Assembly (NCBI GenBank): GCA_944472135.2
Contig: OX235263.1
Location: 20,575,379-20,639,378 of the forward strand
From: Trichobilharzia regenti
Lineage: Eukaryota; Platyhelminthes; Trematoda; Strigeidida; Schistosomatidae
Length of the DNA: 64,000 nt
Direction: 5' to 3'
Position numbers and translations under genes: made by a program. The first letter of the stretch is position 1; each line of letters begins with the position of its first letter. The notes beneath the pieces were generated by a model that was not told where the DNA came from, did no database searches, and saw only the letters and a list, made by a program, of their open reading frames with translations. Positions 25,101 through 37,100 of this stretch are shown in pieces.

Positions 25101-28100
25101 GCTCTGATATTCGTGCATTACGCAAGAGCAAAAATCTCTCATCAGCTACTCCTGACCCACCTACTTCTCTAATGTTCCGCGGAAATCTACACATACTCGT
25201 CCAACTTCACAAAATACTGCAAAGAAGACCCCTCCATCACCATGCTGGCATTGTGGCGCGTGGCACTTTGTAAAGTCTTGCCCATACAAAAATCATCGTT
25301 GCAGCAAGTGCAAGATCATCGGTCACAAAAATGGTTTTTGTCAGCCACGCAACCCAGATATCAAAATCCAGCAAAAGCTCAACAAAATGTTGGTCCTAAA
25401 TCCCCAAAAAGTCATTGAGTCTACGCGCAACCCGTCAAGTCACAACACCAGCTATGCGGAAATATATTGACCTTCAGATGAATGGTCATGATACTCGTCT
25501 GCAGCTAGATACTGCCTCTGATATTACTGTTATATCAGAGAAACTTTGGAATTATATTGGCAGACCACCTATCACCAATACTTCCCAGTCTCTTCTCAGC
25601 GCCTGTGGTGGGCGGCTCAAACTAATTGGTGAACTCAAATGTTCTGTTTCCTTCCGCAATACCAAATTCACAGGAATTTGTTACGTCACGAAGAATGATT
25701 TAAATGTTTTGGGACTTGATTGGTTCGATCGTTTGCATCTGGCTGATGTCCCACTAAATTCTCTACGCAATACAGTGAAGAAGCATAAAATGCTAGACAA
25801 TTCCGGACGGAGCCGAAGCCGCAAACCCAACAATCAGACGAAACGACAGGCGTCAACAACAAGCCCAAAGGTCCCAGATAAACCCCCAGGTAAACATCCT
25901 ACTAATCATTCATCTTCTCAAAAGGGGAGGTGATATGTATCCACATATATATATTTATGTGTGTGTGTGCATGTTGGTCTCTCTTTCTGTTTGCTCGGTT
26001 AGTCTGTGACCACTTCACTTGTATGGACTTGTCTCCTTTAATAATGTGTATTCTCCTTATATTATATTATATATAATATGAGTGTTTGTTGACAGTCCGT
26101 TGCTTGGTGACATATATCCATATATGTTTGTTGGCATGTCTGCTATATTCGCTATGTATAATTGGATCGACACTCCATTATAATTAGCCATTCATGTTAA
26201 GACTGTCTAATGATTTTTCCCACGCTTGTCTGAATTATTTATATATATTCGCATTCACAATTTGTGTGAACTACTTTACTTTACAACTACTTTACTTACT
26301 TACCACTTTGGTGTGAGACCATTTATTTTCGTCTCCTTGTGTTTGGACAATAGAAGTATCATCGCAAACCTAGTGGTCTTCTGATTTCCGCCTTCTCGCG
26401 TCAGGACTATTAGTTTCTCGACCAGTCCATAACAATAATTCAGCGACGAGTACATAACAATTTGGCGACGGGGAAAACTAGTACATAACAATTTGGCGAC
26501 GGGGAAAACTATTGGCGACGGGGAAAACTACTATTAACCACACAGCAGCAACAACATAACAATTTACTATGGATCCTATTAAATTGGAATTATTGTTTGA
26601 ACGACAAATGAAATTAATGGAAATGTTCGTCAACCAACAGACTGGTCCAGCTCCACCTTCAAGCAATCCCAATCATACCATGCTACCATCTGTCGACGGA
26701 ATTGTGAACAGCATTTCACAGTTCAATTATGACCCAGAGGCTAATGTCACTTTTGACACATGGTATCAACGTTATGAGGATTTATTCACTGTTGATCTCG
26801 CCTCACAAGACGATGCCTGGAAGGTGCGAGTTTTGCTACGTAAATTGGGTCCGGCAGAATATGAACGGTACTGCAACCTAATTTTACCACAGAAACCACG
26901 TGACAATTGTTTCGATGATACAATAAAGTTGCTGCGTGAACATTTCGGAGACCACTCCTCATTATTCAGTATACGTTATCGTTGCCTCAAGCTGGCAATG
27001 AATGAAAATGATGATTTTCTTACTCACGTTGGCACAGTCAACCGAGAATGTGAGAGATTTCGACTCAGGTCCTTAACAGATGATCAGTTCAAAGCCTTGA
27101 TTCTCATATGCAGTCTCCAATCTCCTCGTTTCACAGATATCCGAACTCGACTGCTCAATCAGCTAGAACAAAATCCCAAGTTAACATTACATGACATAGC
27201 TGATGAATATCAACGGCTGATTAATCTGCAGAAAGACACACACTTGGTCGAATCAACACCTCCGAGAAGCTCTGATATTCGTGCATTACGCAAGAGCAAA
27301 AATCTCTCATCAGCTACTCCTGACCCACCTACTTCTCTAATGTTCCGCGGAAATCTACACATACTCGTCCAACTTCACAAAATACTGCAAAGAAGACCCC
27401 TCCATCACCATGCTGGCATTGTGGCGCGTGGCACTTTGTAAAGTCTTGTCCATACAAAAATCATCGTTGCAGCAAGTGCAAATCATCGGTCACAAAAATG
27501 GTTTTTGTCAGCCACGCAACCCAGATATCAAAATCCAGCAAAAGCTCAACAAAATGTTGGTCCTAAATCCCCAAAAAGTCATTGAGTCTACGCGCAACCC
27601 GTCAAGTCACAACACCAGCTATGCGGAAATATATTGACCTTCAGATGAATGGTCATGATACTCGTCTGCAGCTAGATACTGCCTCTGATATTACTGTTAT
27701 ATCAGAGAAACTTTGGAATTATATTGGCAGACCACCTATCACCAATACTTCCCAGTCTCTTCTCAGCGCCTGTGGTGGGCGGCTCAAACTAATTGGTGAA
27801 CTCAAATGTTCTGTTTCCTTCCGCAATACCAAATTCACAGGAATTTGTTACGTCACGAAGAATGATTTAAATGTTTTGGGACTTGATTGGTTCGATCGTT
27901 TGCATCTGGCTGATGTCCCACTAAATTCTCTACGCAATACAGTGAAGAAGCATAAAATGCTAGACAATTCCGGACGGAGCCGAAGCCGCAAACCCAACAA
28001 TCAGACGAAACGACAGGCGTCAACAACAAGCCCAAAGGTCCCAGATAAACCCCCAGGTAAACATCCTACTAATCATTCATCTTCTCAAAAGGGGAGGTGA

Positions 28101-31100
28101 TATGTATCCACATATATATATTTATGTGTGTGTGTGCATGTTGGTCTCTCTTTCTGTTTGCTCGGTTAGTCTGTGACCACTTCACTTGTATGGACTTGTC
28201 TCCTTTAATAATGTGTATTCTCCTTATATTATATTATATATAATATGAGTGTTTGTTGACAGTCCGTTGCTTGGTGACATATATCCATATATGTTTGTTG
28301 GCATGTCTGCTATATTCGCTATGTATAATTGGATCGACACTCCATTATAATTAGCCATTCATGTTAAGACTGTCTAATGATTTTTCCCACGCTTGTCTGA
28401 ATTATTTATATATATTCGCATTCACAATTTGTGTGAACTACTTTACTTACAACTACTTTACTTACTTACCACTTTGGTGTGAGACCATTTATTTTCGTCT
28501 CCTTGTGTTTGGACAATAGAAGTATCATCGCAAACCTAGTGGTCTTCTGATTTCCGCCTTCTCGCGTCAGGACTATTAGTTTCTCGACCAGTCCATAACA
28601 ATAATTCAGCGACAAGTACATAACACTTTCACACTGTATATCTCGACCATTTTGCTATCGCTTACGCCAGTAAATATGCTAGTAGTATCTACTTTTCTAA
28701 CAGCTTCAAACACTCTTTAAATTTTGGCTTTGCTACTGACATGCTAATATGTTGTTGTCAAAACGGACTGAGATAACTTTAATCTATGTAGAACTTTATT
28801 TATTGTTAATGTACTAACTGGATGCAATATTGTAGTAAAAATGCTGAGAATTCCATTCTGTATCACAAGTACTGATTTGGAATAAAGCTGTTATCTTATC
28901 TTAACTGCTGTGGATTTCATTCACTGATGAAGCCACGTTTCCGTTTGACCACCACTAACTCGTCTCCAACCTGATCAATTCTATGTCAGTTAGCATTACC
29001 CGTTGTCGAGGAAGGCGATGGCTAAGCATACGTTACACATGTGATAACCATCTCAATCGGTGTAACTTCACTACCTCGTCGATTGATTCACCCCCACCCC
29101 CTCCTTACCTATCACTCGACCGAAACCTAACCTCAATATTACTCAGTCTGTATTACCACTTAACACCGGAAATAGAACGCAGACACCTATGATCAAAGAC
29201 AGCTAGCCTGCCTATTCATGTCTTTCACTTTCAATCGCCATGTTTAGCTCACAGCCATAAAGAAGGTGGCGGAGCGAACTGCTGCTGAGCAGTACACAGG
29301 CCCTTTGGTAAGTAACAAACAGATAAGATGTGCAAGAATCTTAACGCTAAAATATAAGCGACCCATTTCAAATACTTTAATTTAATTTTGTGTTTCCCGT
29401 TGATTGATTATAATGAACCGAAATGTTCTATCTCTGCTGATATGCTGGCTCCTAGTGCAGACGCTTCAACAATCAATCAACGGGAAAACAAACTTCAATT
29501 AAAGTAATAACTGATACTCGTTATGGATAAGATTCTATTTTGATAAATTACACAGTGTGTTGTACAGTAATATTAACTGATGACGTTTCGAGCACAAATT
29601 ATTGCTCATAAGCATATCAAGTCACTCACACAACTTTTTTCCTTCATTTATATACATGAGTGGGATTGACTAGATATTTGAATAAAAATCAATATGAGAT
29701 AGTGTACATTCAGAAATAATAATACGAGTGTTATTGATCAATTACAATCACATGTATATAAATGAAGGAAAAAAGTTGTGTAAGCAACTTGATATGATTA
29801 TGAGCAATAGTTTGTGCTCGAAACGTGGTCGCATCAGTTAATATTACTGTACAACACACTGTGTGTTTTATCAAAATAAAATCTTATCCATAATGAAATT
29901 ATACTCTACCACAGTGCACAAGTTTTATACTTATATCAGTAACTGATACCCGGTTGTAGAAGAGGTCGATAGCGTGGTCTGAGTGGCCCAGTGGATAACG
30001 CTTCAGTGCTTGAAACGATTGGTTCCCGGCTCGAGTCTTGGCGGTGACTCACTAGGAAAGCAAATGCATCGAGTTCATGAGTCCTAAACAGGATGAAGTG
30101 CACATTCTAGATCCCACTGCTAGTCACCATCCACCAAACATTTTAAATATTACCTACTAAAACCTCTTGTTTTACTTTTTTGTACTAGACTGATGAATGC
30201 ATCGTTGTGTGCTTCTAGAACGACCGCTTCAATGATAGTTTTGATTTCATCTTGATTTTATTTAGTGGGTAGTGGCTAGCAGTGGTATTATTCAGGACGA
30301 AATCTTCGTCCTAGCTACCATTTATTCAAACGATAATTTAAGTGTGTTAGAATGTATCACGGCTTAAAATTCATTTGTAACAGCAATACGCTGATATGAG
30401 GGAAATATGAAAAATTAGGAATTACAATTCAGGGTCAACGACAAATCCTATTCGTATCTGATCATAAAAATGGCTATCGATTTGTGATGAGCACAAATTA
30501 CAGAAACGCAAGTGTTACGAGGGGAGATTTGTTAACCTGCTGAGGAATTGTCTAAACACATAAATAATAAGAAATTACAAAAATAACTGTAGTTGAAAAT
30601 AAGAAATGAGACAATATAGTTAAAAACGGATCCAGTCACTGGGGTAGCCACTTGCGGCTTGAAAGAATGCTCTGCTAAAAACCACTGGGTTTCTGCGAGT
30701 TCCTTGTAACTCCTGGATGAACGCCGGTCCATTCCGGCTGGCAGCGAATACAACAATAAGCGAAAGGCGCTCACGCGCAAGATAACACAGTGTTTACGTG
30801 AGGACCGCGAAGCCTGGCGGTCAGAACGTGCGTGTGAGATGGAGTCGGCTGCTGCATCTGGCAACAGTCGGAAGTTGTTCCAACTCATCCGAGCCACCGA
30901 CAGCAAGAAACAAGGTGTCAGCGAGACGGTCTGTGAGGCAAATTGCACGCCAATTACCAGTTTGAAAAGACGCCTGGAATGCTGGGCATAGCACTTCGGG
31001 AAACAGTTTAGCTGGCCACCAGCTTCGGTGTCTGCTGTCATTAGCCCGAGTGCTCCTTGGTCGGTTAATACCAACCCACGCACCGAAGCGGAGGTCCGTA

Positions 31101-34100
31101 AGGAACTCCAAGTGTTAAAACGCCATAAGGCGCCCGGTCCAGACAATCTACCCCCACCTCTTTTTAAAGATGGTGGCGAGACTCTCACAATGGCTCTAAC
31201 TGGGTTGTTCAGGAAGTTATGGGAGACAGAGTGTGCCATCAATGTGGAACGAAGCCATTATTGTCCCCATCTTTAAAAAGGGTCGACGTAATTCGTGTGA
31301 CAATCATATGGGTATCAGTCTGCTACTGTGGTGAGACCAGGCTGCTCTCCGATTGGTTGGCACTAATCTACGTTAATGTCTAGGTCACTAATATGGGCCG
31401 TGAGAAAATAGGAACAAGGCCGTTTCAACAACCAATCACAGCAAACTTAAATGTGGACAAATATGATTCGCAGATAGATGGCTCTACTTTCCGAGAGATA
31501 TCGAAAACAACCAATCATAAGACTGTGTTTGTCTGCTTAACATCCGAGAAACAACCAATGAGAAGACTGCCTTTTTTTGCTTGCATAAGCCTTATTAATG
31601 CATATAAAATAATAATAATAAATACGTGTTGATTTTTGTAATAAAACGATCTGTTGCCTGGCCCTTGTCTTCTGTCGTTACATTTTGGTGTCGCTGCCTA
31701 CCGACAAATGAAAAGCCTATACCCTGCAGTTTTTGATGGAGACATATGGATCTTCGGGCAGGACTTCAAGGCTTCTGCGCAGTTGAGTGGCGTTCAAGAT
31801 CTGTCAGCGATGGAGCTGCTACTTGAGACGCTGCTGGGAGGTCGGGCGAAAGCAGCATATGAAGGTGTGGGCCGAAGTATGGACGAATGTTCGACAGGGT
31901 CAGGCAAACAGTTTCCAAAGTGGGAAGGACCATATATGGTCACTTCGAGATGGGGTTACGCAGACACAATCGCAATGGCGAACAATGAGAGGCGCGTGAA
32001 CGTCAGCGAGCTCCAGAAATGGATACAGCGAGACAAGCCAACGATGACGCCTGCACCAAGTAGATCAAGCCGACTTCAGTCGCACGTATTTGACGGGGGA
32101 CGAGTGTGGTGAGACCAGGCTGCTCTCCGATTGGTTGGCACTAATCTACGTTAATGTCTAGGTCACTAATATGGGCCGTGAGAAAATAGGAACAAGGCCG
32201 TTTCAACAACCAATCACAGCAAACTTAAATGTGGACAAATATGATTCGCAGATAGATGGCTCTACTTTCCGAGAGATATCGAAAACAACCAATCATAAGA
32301 CTGTGTTTGTCTGCTTAACATCCGAGAAACAACCAATGAGAAGACTGCCTTTTTTTGCTTGCATAAGCCTTATTAATGCATATAAAATATATATAAATAC
32401 GTGTTGATTTTTGTAATAAAACGATCTGTTGCCTGGCCCTTGTCTTCTGTCGTTACACTACCAGTCGCGGCTGCTGTCTTGCTTCGCAGGCTGTGCAAAA
32501 TACGTGAGGGATTGATTCGCGAAGAGCAGGCTGGGTTTCGTTCAGGTCGTGGATGCATTGATCGTGTGTTCATCCTTCGTCAGTTGTTGGAACACCGCCA
32601 CACGTATTTCAGGCCAACGATTGTTGTGTTTCTTGATATTAGGGCTGTCTTCGATTCGTTGGACAGAACTGTGCTCTGGAACTGTCAGTTAGAGAGAGGT
32701 GTACCTGAGAAATTTGTTAACATCTTGAAAGTCCTATACAGAAACACCTCAGGTAGAGTGAGGGCATACAACCAACTATCACCACTGTTCCCAACCAACA
32801 GTAGGGTTAGACAGGGTTGCCCAACCTCTCCGTTTCTCTTTAACTTTGCTATCGATGACATTCTGGAGTCAGCTCTGAAGAATGTGCATGAAGGTGGTGT
32901 AGATCTGCTACCTGGAGATAGACTTTTCGCCCTCGAGTATGCAGACGATATCGTCTTACTGTGCGGTAGCATGCAGGCTGCTCAAATCGCAATTAATCAG
33001 TTGGCGATCAGTGTCTGTAAGTATGGTATGTGCTTTGCGCCGTCTAAGTGCAAAGTACTGTTACAAGATTGGCAGGAGCCTGTACCTGCACTCACTCTTG
33101 CGGGTGAACCGCTTGAAGTTGTTGATAAGTTTGTGTACCTGGGTAGTTGTGTGAGTGCTGGCGGAGGGGTGACGGATGAAATTTCCAGCCGTATAATGAA
33201 GGCTAGGGTGGCATACATCAACTTGAGCCACCTATGGCGCCGTCGCGACGTTAGCCTGGCTGTCAAAGGCTGGGTATACAATGCTTCGGTGCGGGCTGCC
33301 CTGCTCTACGCCTGTGAAACCTGGCCTCTCCGAGTAGGCTGAGGATGTTCGGCGACTCTGCGTGTTCGATCATCGCTGTCTCCGCAGGATTGCTTGTGTT
33401 CGATGGCACCATCGCGTGAGTAATTCTGAGGTTCGGCGGTGTGTTTGAACACAGTGGAGATCACCATTCATTGAGTGTCGTCATCTGGAAACACCGGCTC
33501 CGGTGGCTTGGACATGTGCTAAGAATGTCATCCCAGAGGCTCCCGTGCAGGTCTCTGTTCGCTAGCCGTGGGACGGAATGGAAAAGGCGGAGAGATGGTC
33601 AGTCCATGACGTGGCGTCGTCGGATTAGCATCGGTTGGTGTGTCACGACTCCCTGGTTGGGGTCCGAGAGATAGCTCAAATCGATGGCTCGAAACGTTAT
33701 CGGATATGGCCAAGAATCGTAATAAATGGCGAACGTGTTGCAATTTCCTTCTTTCTTCCCTTCCCGATGATAGTTGACGAATACTCTTTGAACTTGTTAA
33801 GCATGACTGTTTTCCTTCCAGATGAAGTTCTTTATCCGTTCTTTACTTATATTTTCCTTTCTTTTTTTCTTTTTTTTCTGGTGTTTTATTATTATTGTGT
33901 GGCGCATCCTTCTTGGTGCCATATTGTACCAAGTTCTTTATGCGTTTAAATAAATAAATAATAATCACTTCCCTTATATATACAAGGGTTATGTTGAACA
34001 TCTTTCATTACAAAGATTTAGTCAGACTATAATAGGAAACAAATATATGGAATATAAAAACAGGAATAATAGTTAATGATGAGGATAGTGATACTACACC

Positions 34101-37100
34101 TAAAACTACACGTTTAAGAGAATAAAGATACTCTATGATAATTGTGTTCGGCAGTAGACTCATAAATACATAACTAGCTTCACTAAATCTTAAAAAAGGT
34201 AATGCATTAAAAGTCTTTCTTAAGATTCCCAGAGAAAGGATATAAGCAAACAATAAAAAAAAAAGAAAACATCAACGTATATCACTGCTGAATGACTGGA
34301 TTCCCACTTAGAACCTTTTACAGAAGTATCACAGTCCATAAAGCAACTGAAAATAATGGGCAGAAATGTACGACAGAAAGAATAATAACATGGACAAATG
34401 TGAGGATTTAATGGATAATAGGAAATCACAAGGAGTGGAAGTATCTGAGCTAGAGCTAACGATTTCGAGCCACATCACCATCGATCACAAAACATTGGTT
34501 TTGTTATATGTATTAAGCACGTCAACGTAAAGTCTTCTAGACCCCTGTCAGCTAGTGACGTGCTCAAAACCAGCGTGTGCACCACAAGTTTAAAGCCTAA
34601 AGAATTTTGAGTAGACGGATAATATTATCAGTCGCCGCACTAAAAATGCGTCTCACTGGCAATTTTATTAATACACATGTGGTTACTGAGAGAGATTCTC
34701 ATGTTTCAATGTTTTCTAGATTTGGGACAGATTGGAAGAGGTAATACGATCAGTTCACGACATGGATATGTTGAATGAAGGTTCCTTTATCGTTACGTTT
34801 GCATGTGTTAATGGGTATTATTTTGGGCCACGCGACCAAATAGTTTGGAATGTAATCAGATACGGAGTAAAATCGAAATCTACGGCAACTGTCTGACAGC
34901 CTACATATTTCTGTTCATGCTGAAAGAAGTACACAAATATTTTTCAATATTTCCGACATTTGAAAGGCCTTATTTAAGTGTGGCGCGCAGCTATTAGTTG
35001 CAGGACGTATAATATATCAGCAGAGATCAATTAGTACTGAGGAGTAAGCAATCAGATAGGATACACAATTTTTAGAAAACTACTGTCTGTCAGATTCACA
35101 TTGAAAGCGAATTGCATCCAAAACAACTAATTGGTAATATTTAGGCGCATAACTCTGATAAATGCAGATTAAATTAGTTAGTGACTATCAGTTGTCAGTG
35201 ATACACATCGGATGTGATACAGCTTTCACTAACTTATCTAGTGCATTTTAGAATAACTTTTAGTACAGTAATAAATACAACAAGCCCTTGATACAAAATG
35301 CCAAAATAGGCTCACTTGTGATAACAAATTTTCGGGTATTCTTGTAACGTTATACATACAGAAGCTAGCTGTTCAGCAATCTGATCGATTCGACTAAGTT
35401 TGTCATGAACAATATCAGCGGGTAAAAAGTAAAGTTGTGATGTCTCCATAGCATCTAGAGTATAGAGATGTGATTCCAAAGGTATAAAATCCAATGACAA
35501 TTGCATCAATGTCTTGAAGTATCGGATTGATTGTGACGATGCAATCTGTTTGAGTAAATCGTTCGAACATGCTAAACAAGAATAATTACAAAGATTTCCT
35601 TAGTCTATTACATAAAAAGCCATAGATAGTACATGAATAAAAAATTGATTTTATAACATGGAAATCAGTTTACTATTAATGGAATGCTTAACTGTAAGAA
35701 CAAGCACATAGTGTGTAATAGTTGTCAGTGCAGGATGACTTTTGTCTGGAGAAAGTTAAGGATATTCTCAAGTGAGTAGAGAAAACGAAAGAGGGTACAT
35801 TACTTTACATTAAACTACAGATACACATCAGAGTGAAACGCTGAGAAAGTATATATACAAAAAGGTGACGATTTGACTACTCATAGCATTTTCCAACTTT
35901 ATTCTATCTTAACTTACTCGGGATATTGGTGGTTCAACGCACATAACTCATTGCAACTAGATCAATCGATCAAGATTACTGACTAACTGACTGAGTTTTT
36001 GAGGTGAAACTTTGCACAAAAGTGGAGCAGTTCAACTTGTCACACTCCATATAGCACAAACGTAGAGAAAAAGAAAAATCCTAATAGGAGCTTTAATTGG
36101 CAGAAATATATGTAAGAAGGAAAAATTACGTGTAAACACTTGAGGGTTTAATGGAACTAGGAGATTACAGAGTAAACTCATCTGCGCAAGTGAGGATGGT
36201 TTTGAGCCACATCACCAACAACTTCTGGTCTTTGGTTCTTATAATCTGCAGGATCTCAAACAGGCAATCTACACCTCTAACTTACTATCAAAACTTCATG
36301 GATTGACTCCAGGTTTTGATTTGACCACCTTTAACTCTTTTCCAAATTAATTCTACGTTAGGTAAGGATAACACATGTCTTAGCTATCTCAATCGACCTA
36401 GCTTTATGACTTCATCGATCGACTTACCCTCTTTATCCAACACTCCACATCGACCACATCATACTACATAACATGAGACAGGATGCAACAATCCGTGACC
36501 AAAGACATCTAGCTACTTCAGTTAATCCATTACCAATGTCCATATCTCACAGTCGTAAAAAAAGCGAACAAATAAGGAGCAGACACCTACCTTTATCGAC
36601 AGACAGATATCATGTCTACCGCTACGACTAATACACTGATTTAGTGTTAAAACACGATGTTCAAATCAACGTAAAGATATTCTGCAGGTGGCTGAAGAGA
36701 CCAGCAAATCCTAATGAGGTCTTGTGTACTGATGTTAAGTTGTGTTCTGTCTAGTTAACTTAAGTTTTCGCCTCCAAAATATCAAGCAATAAACTGGTAG
36801 AACCGTCCTATATTAGCAAGACTTCAAGTATGATAGAATGTGCTACTTGAGAAAACGTACTTAATGTGTCTGCCCGAAATTCTACATCTGTTCGAAATTG
36901 GTCACACTTTAAAGGTCTACCTGTTGGCTAAAAAGGAATAACTAAAACTTATTAGCAACAGTTATAACGAAAATGCAACAATAAAATCCAGTCAGTCATT
37001 TTCAACAAAACATTGTATTACTGCAATAGCTACCACTCCACATATCTATCAGACAGAGAGTTAACAGAGCTCAGGTACGATTAGGACACCAAAAATACCT

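Larger units (their letters stand above)
21586..28630 (+). mobile_element. Head-to-tail trimer of Gypsy element A (gag-protease only), four LTRs
   Basis: LTR-interior-LTR-interior-LTR-interior-LTR with unit spacing 2174, 2166 and 2167 bp. The single 5-bp duplication CTTTC flanks the whole array (21586-21590, 28626-28630); none surrounds inner units. Interiors are 1.64 kb and encode gag and a protease; RT, RNase H and integrase are absent, so mobility would need enzymes in trans. Units are almost identical but differ at the primer-binding region and by a 1-nt deletion in units 1 and 3. Confidence 0.95.
21013..28902 (+). mobile_element. 5'-truncated non-LTR retrotransposon (CR1/jockey-like?) interrupted by the Gypsy A array
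   Basis: 21084-21374 encodes an 88-residue piece ([36 protein letters not shown]) that resembles the end of a CR1-type ORF2. A 3' untranslated region follows, is broken at 21590 by the LTR array, resumes at 28631 and ends AATAAAGCTGTTATCTTATC with a short TTATC repeat at about 28891-28902, as CR1-type elements do. No target duplication is visible; about 6 bp of target (TAGACT) seem lost. Confidence 0.6.
29519..29945. repeat. Inverted pair of Penelope terminal repeats
   Basis: 29519-29662 and 29752-29897 are reverse complements: TTATGGATAAGATT...CACAGTGTGTTGTACAGTAA versus TTACTGTACAACACACTGTG...AATCTTATCCATAA, continuing through the ACAACTTTTTTCCTTCATTT segment to a spacer of about 90 bp. 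The right arm ends with CTACCACAGTGCACAAGTTT. No protein between them. Confidence 0.8.
31323..32461 (+). mobile_element. Miniature LTR retrotransposon C (TRIM-like), gag-integrase fusion
   Basis: LTRs 31327-31682 (356 bp) and 32105-32457 (353 bp) enclose only 422 bp. Target duplication CTAC (31323-31326, 32458-32461). The interior starts TTTTGGTGTCGCTGCC, where TGGTGTCGCTGC is a plausible primer-binding site, and holds one short frame. LTRs differ by about one 3-bp repeat-length change, so the insertion is young. The solo LTR at 3198-3512 is a diverged relative with the same 4-bp duplication length. Confidence 0.92.
30640..33960 (+). mobile_element. RTE-clade LINE family B copy, interrupted by miniature LTR element C
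   Basis: A GC-richer RTE than its surroundings. Pre-[42 protein letters not shown]; then [36 protein letters not shown] up to 31326; after the LTR insertion (resume 32458) [115 protein letters not shown]. Ends in TTTAAATAAATAAATAATAA at about 33943-33963. Dead: TAG at about 30989, frameshift near 31243, stop near 33340, and the insertion itself. 5' truncated, EN absent. Confidence 0.9.

Noticed and set aside
21596..28200. CRISPR-like or satellite array from regular 2.17-kb periodicity
   Set aside because: The period is explained by LTR plus gag-protease interior; no short direct repeats with unique spacers.
29577..29596. CTGATGACGTTTCGAGC on the plus strand as a canonical hammerhead core
   Set aside because: CTGATGA is followed by the reverse complement of GAAAC, not by a stem and GAAA on the same strand; the fold belongs to the minus strand and is only hammerhead-like.
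29975..30050. tRNA gene candidate (A and B boxes)
   Set aside because: No consistent acceptor or anticodon stem and a non-tRNA body follows; a SINE head explains it. The same holds for 10835-11007, 12581, 13486, 63077 and 63632.
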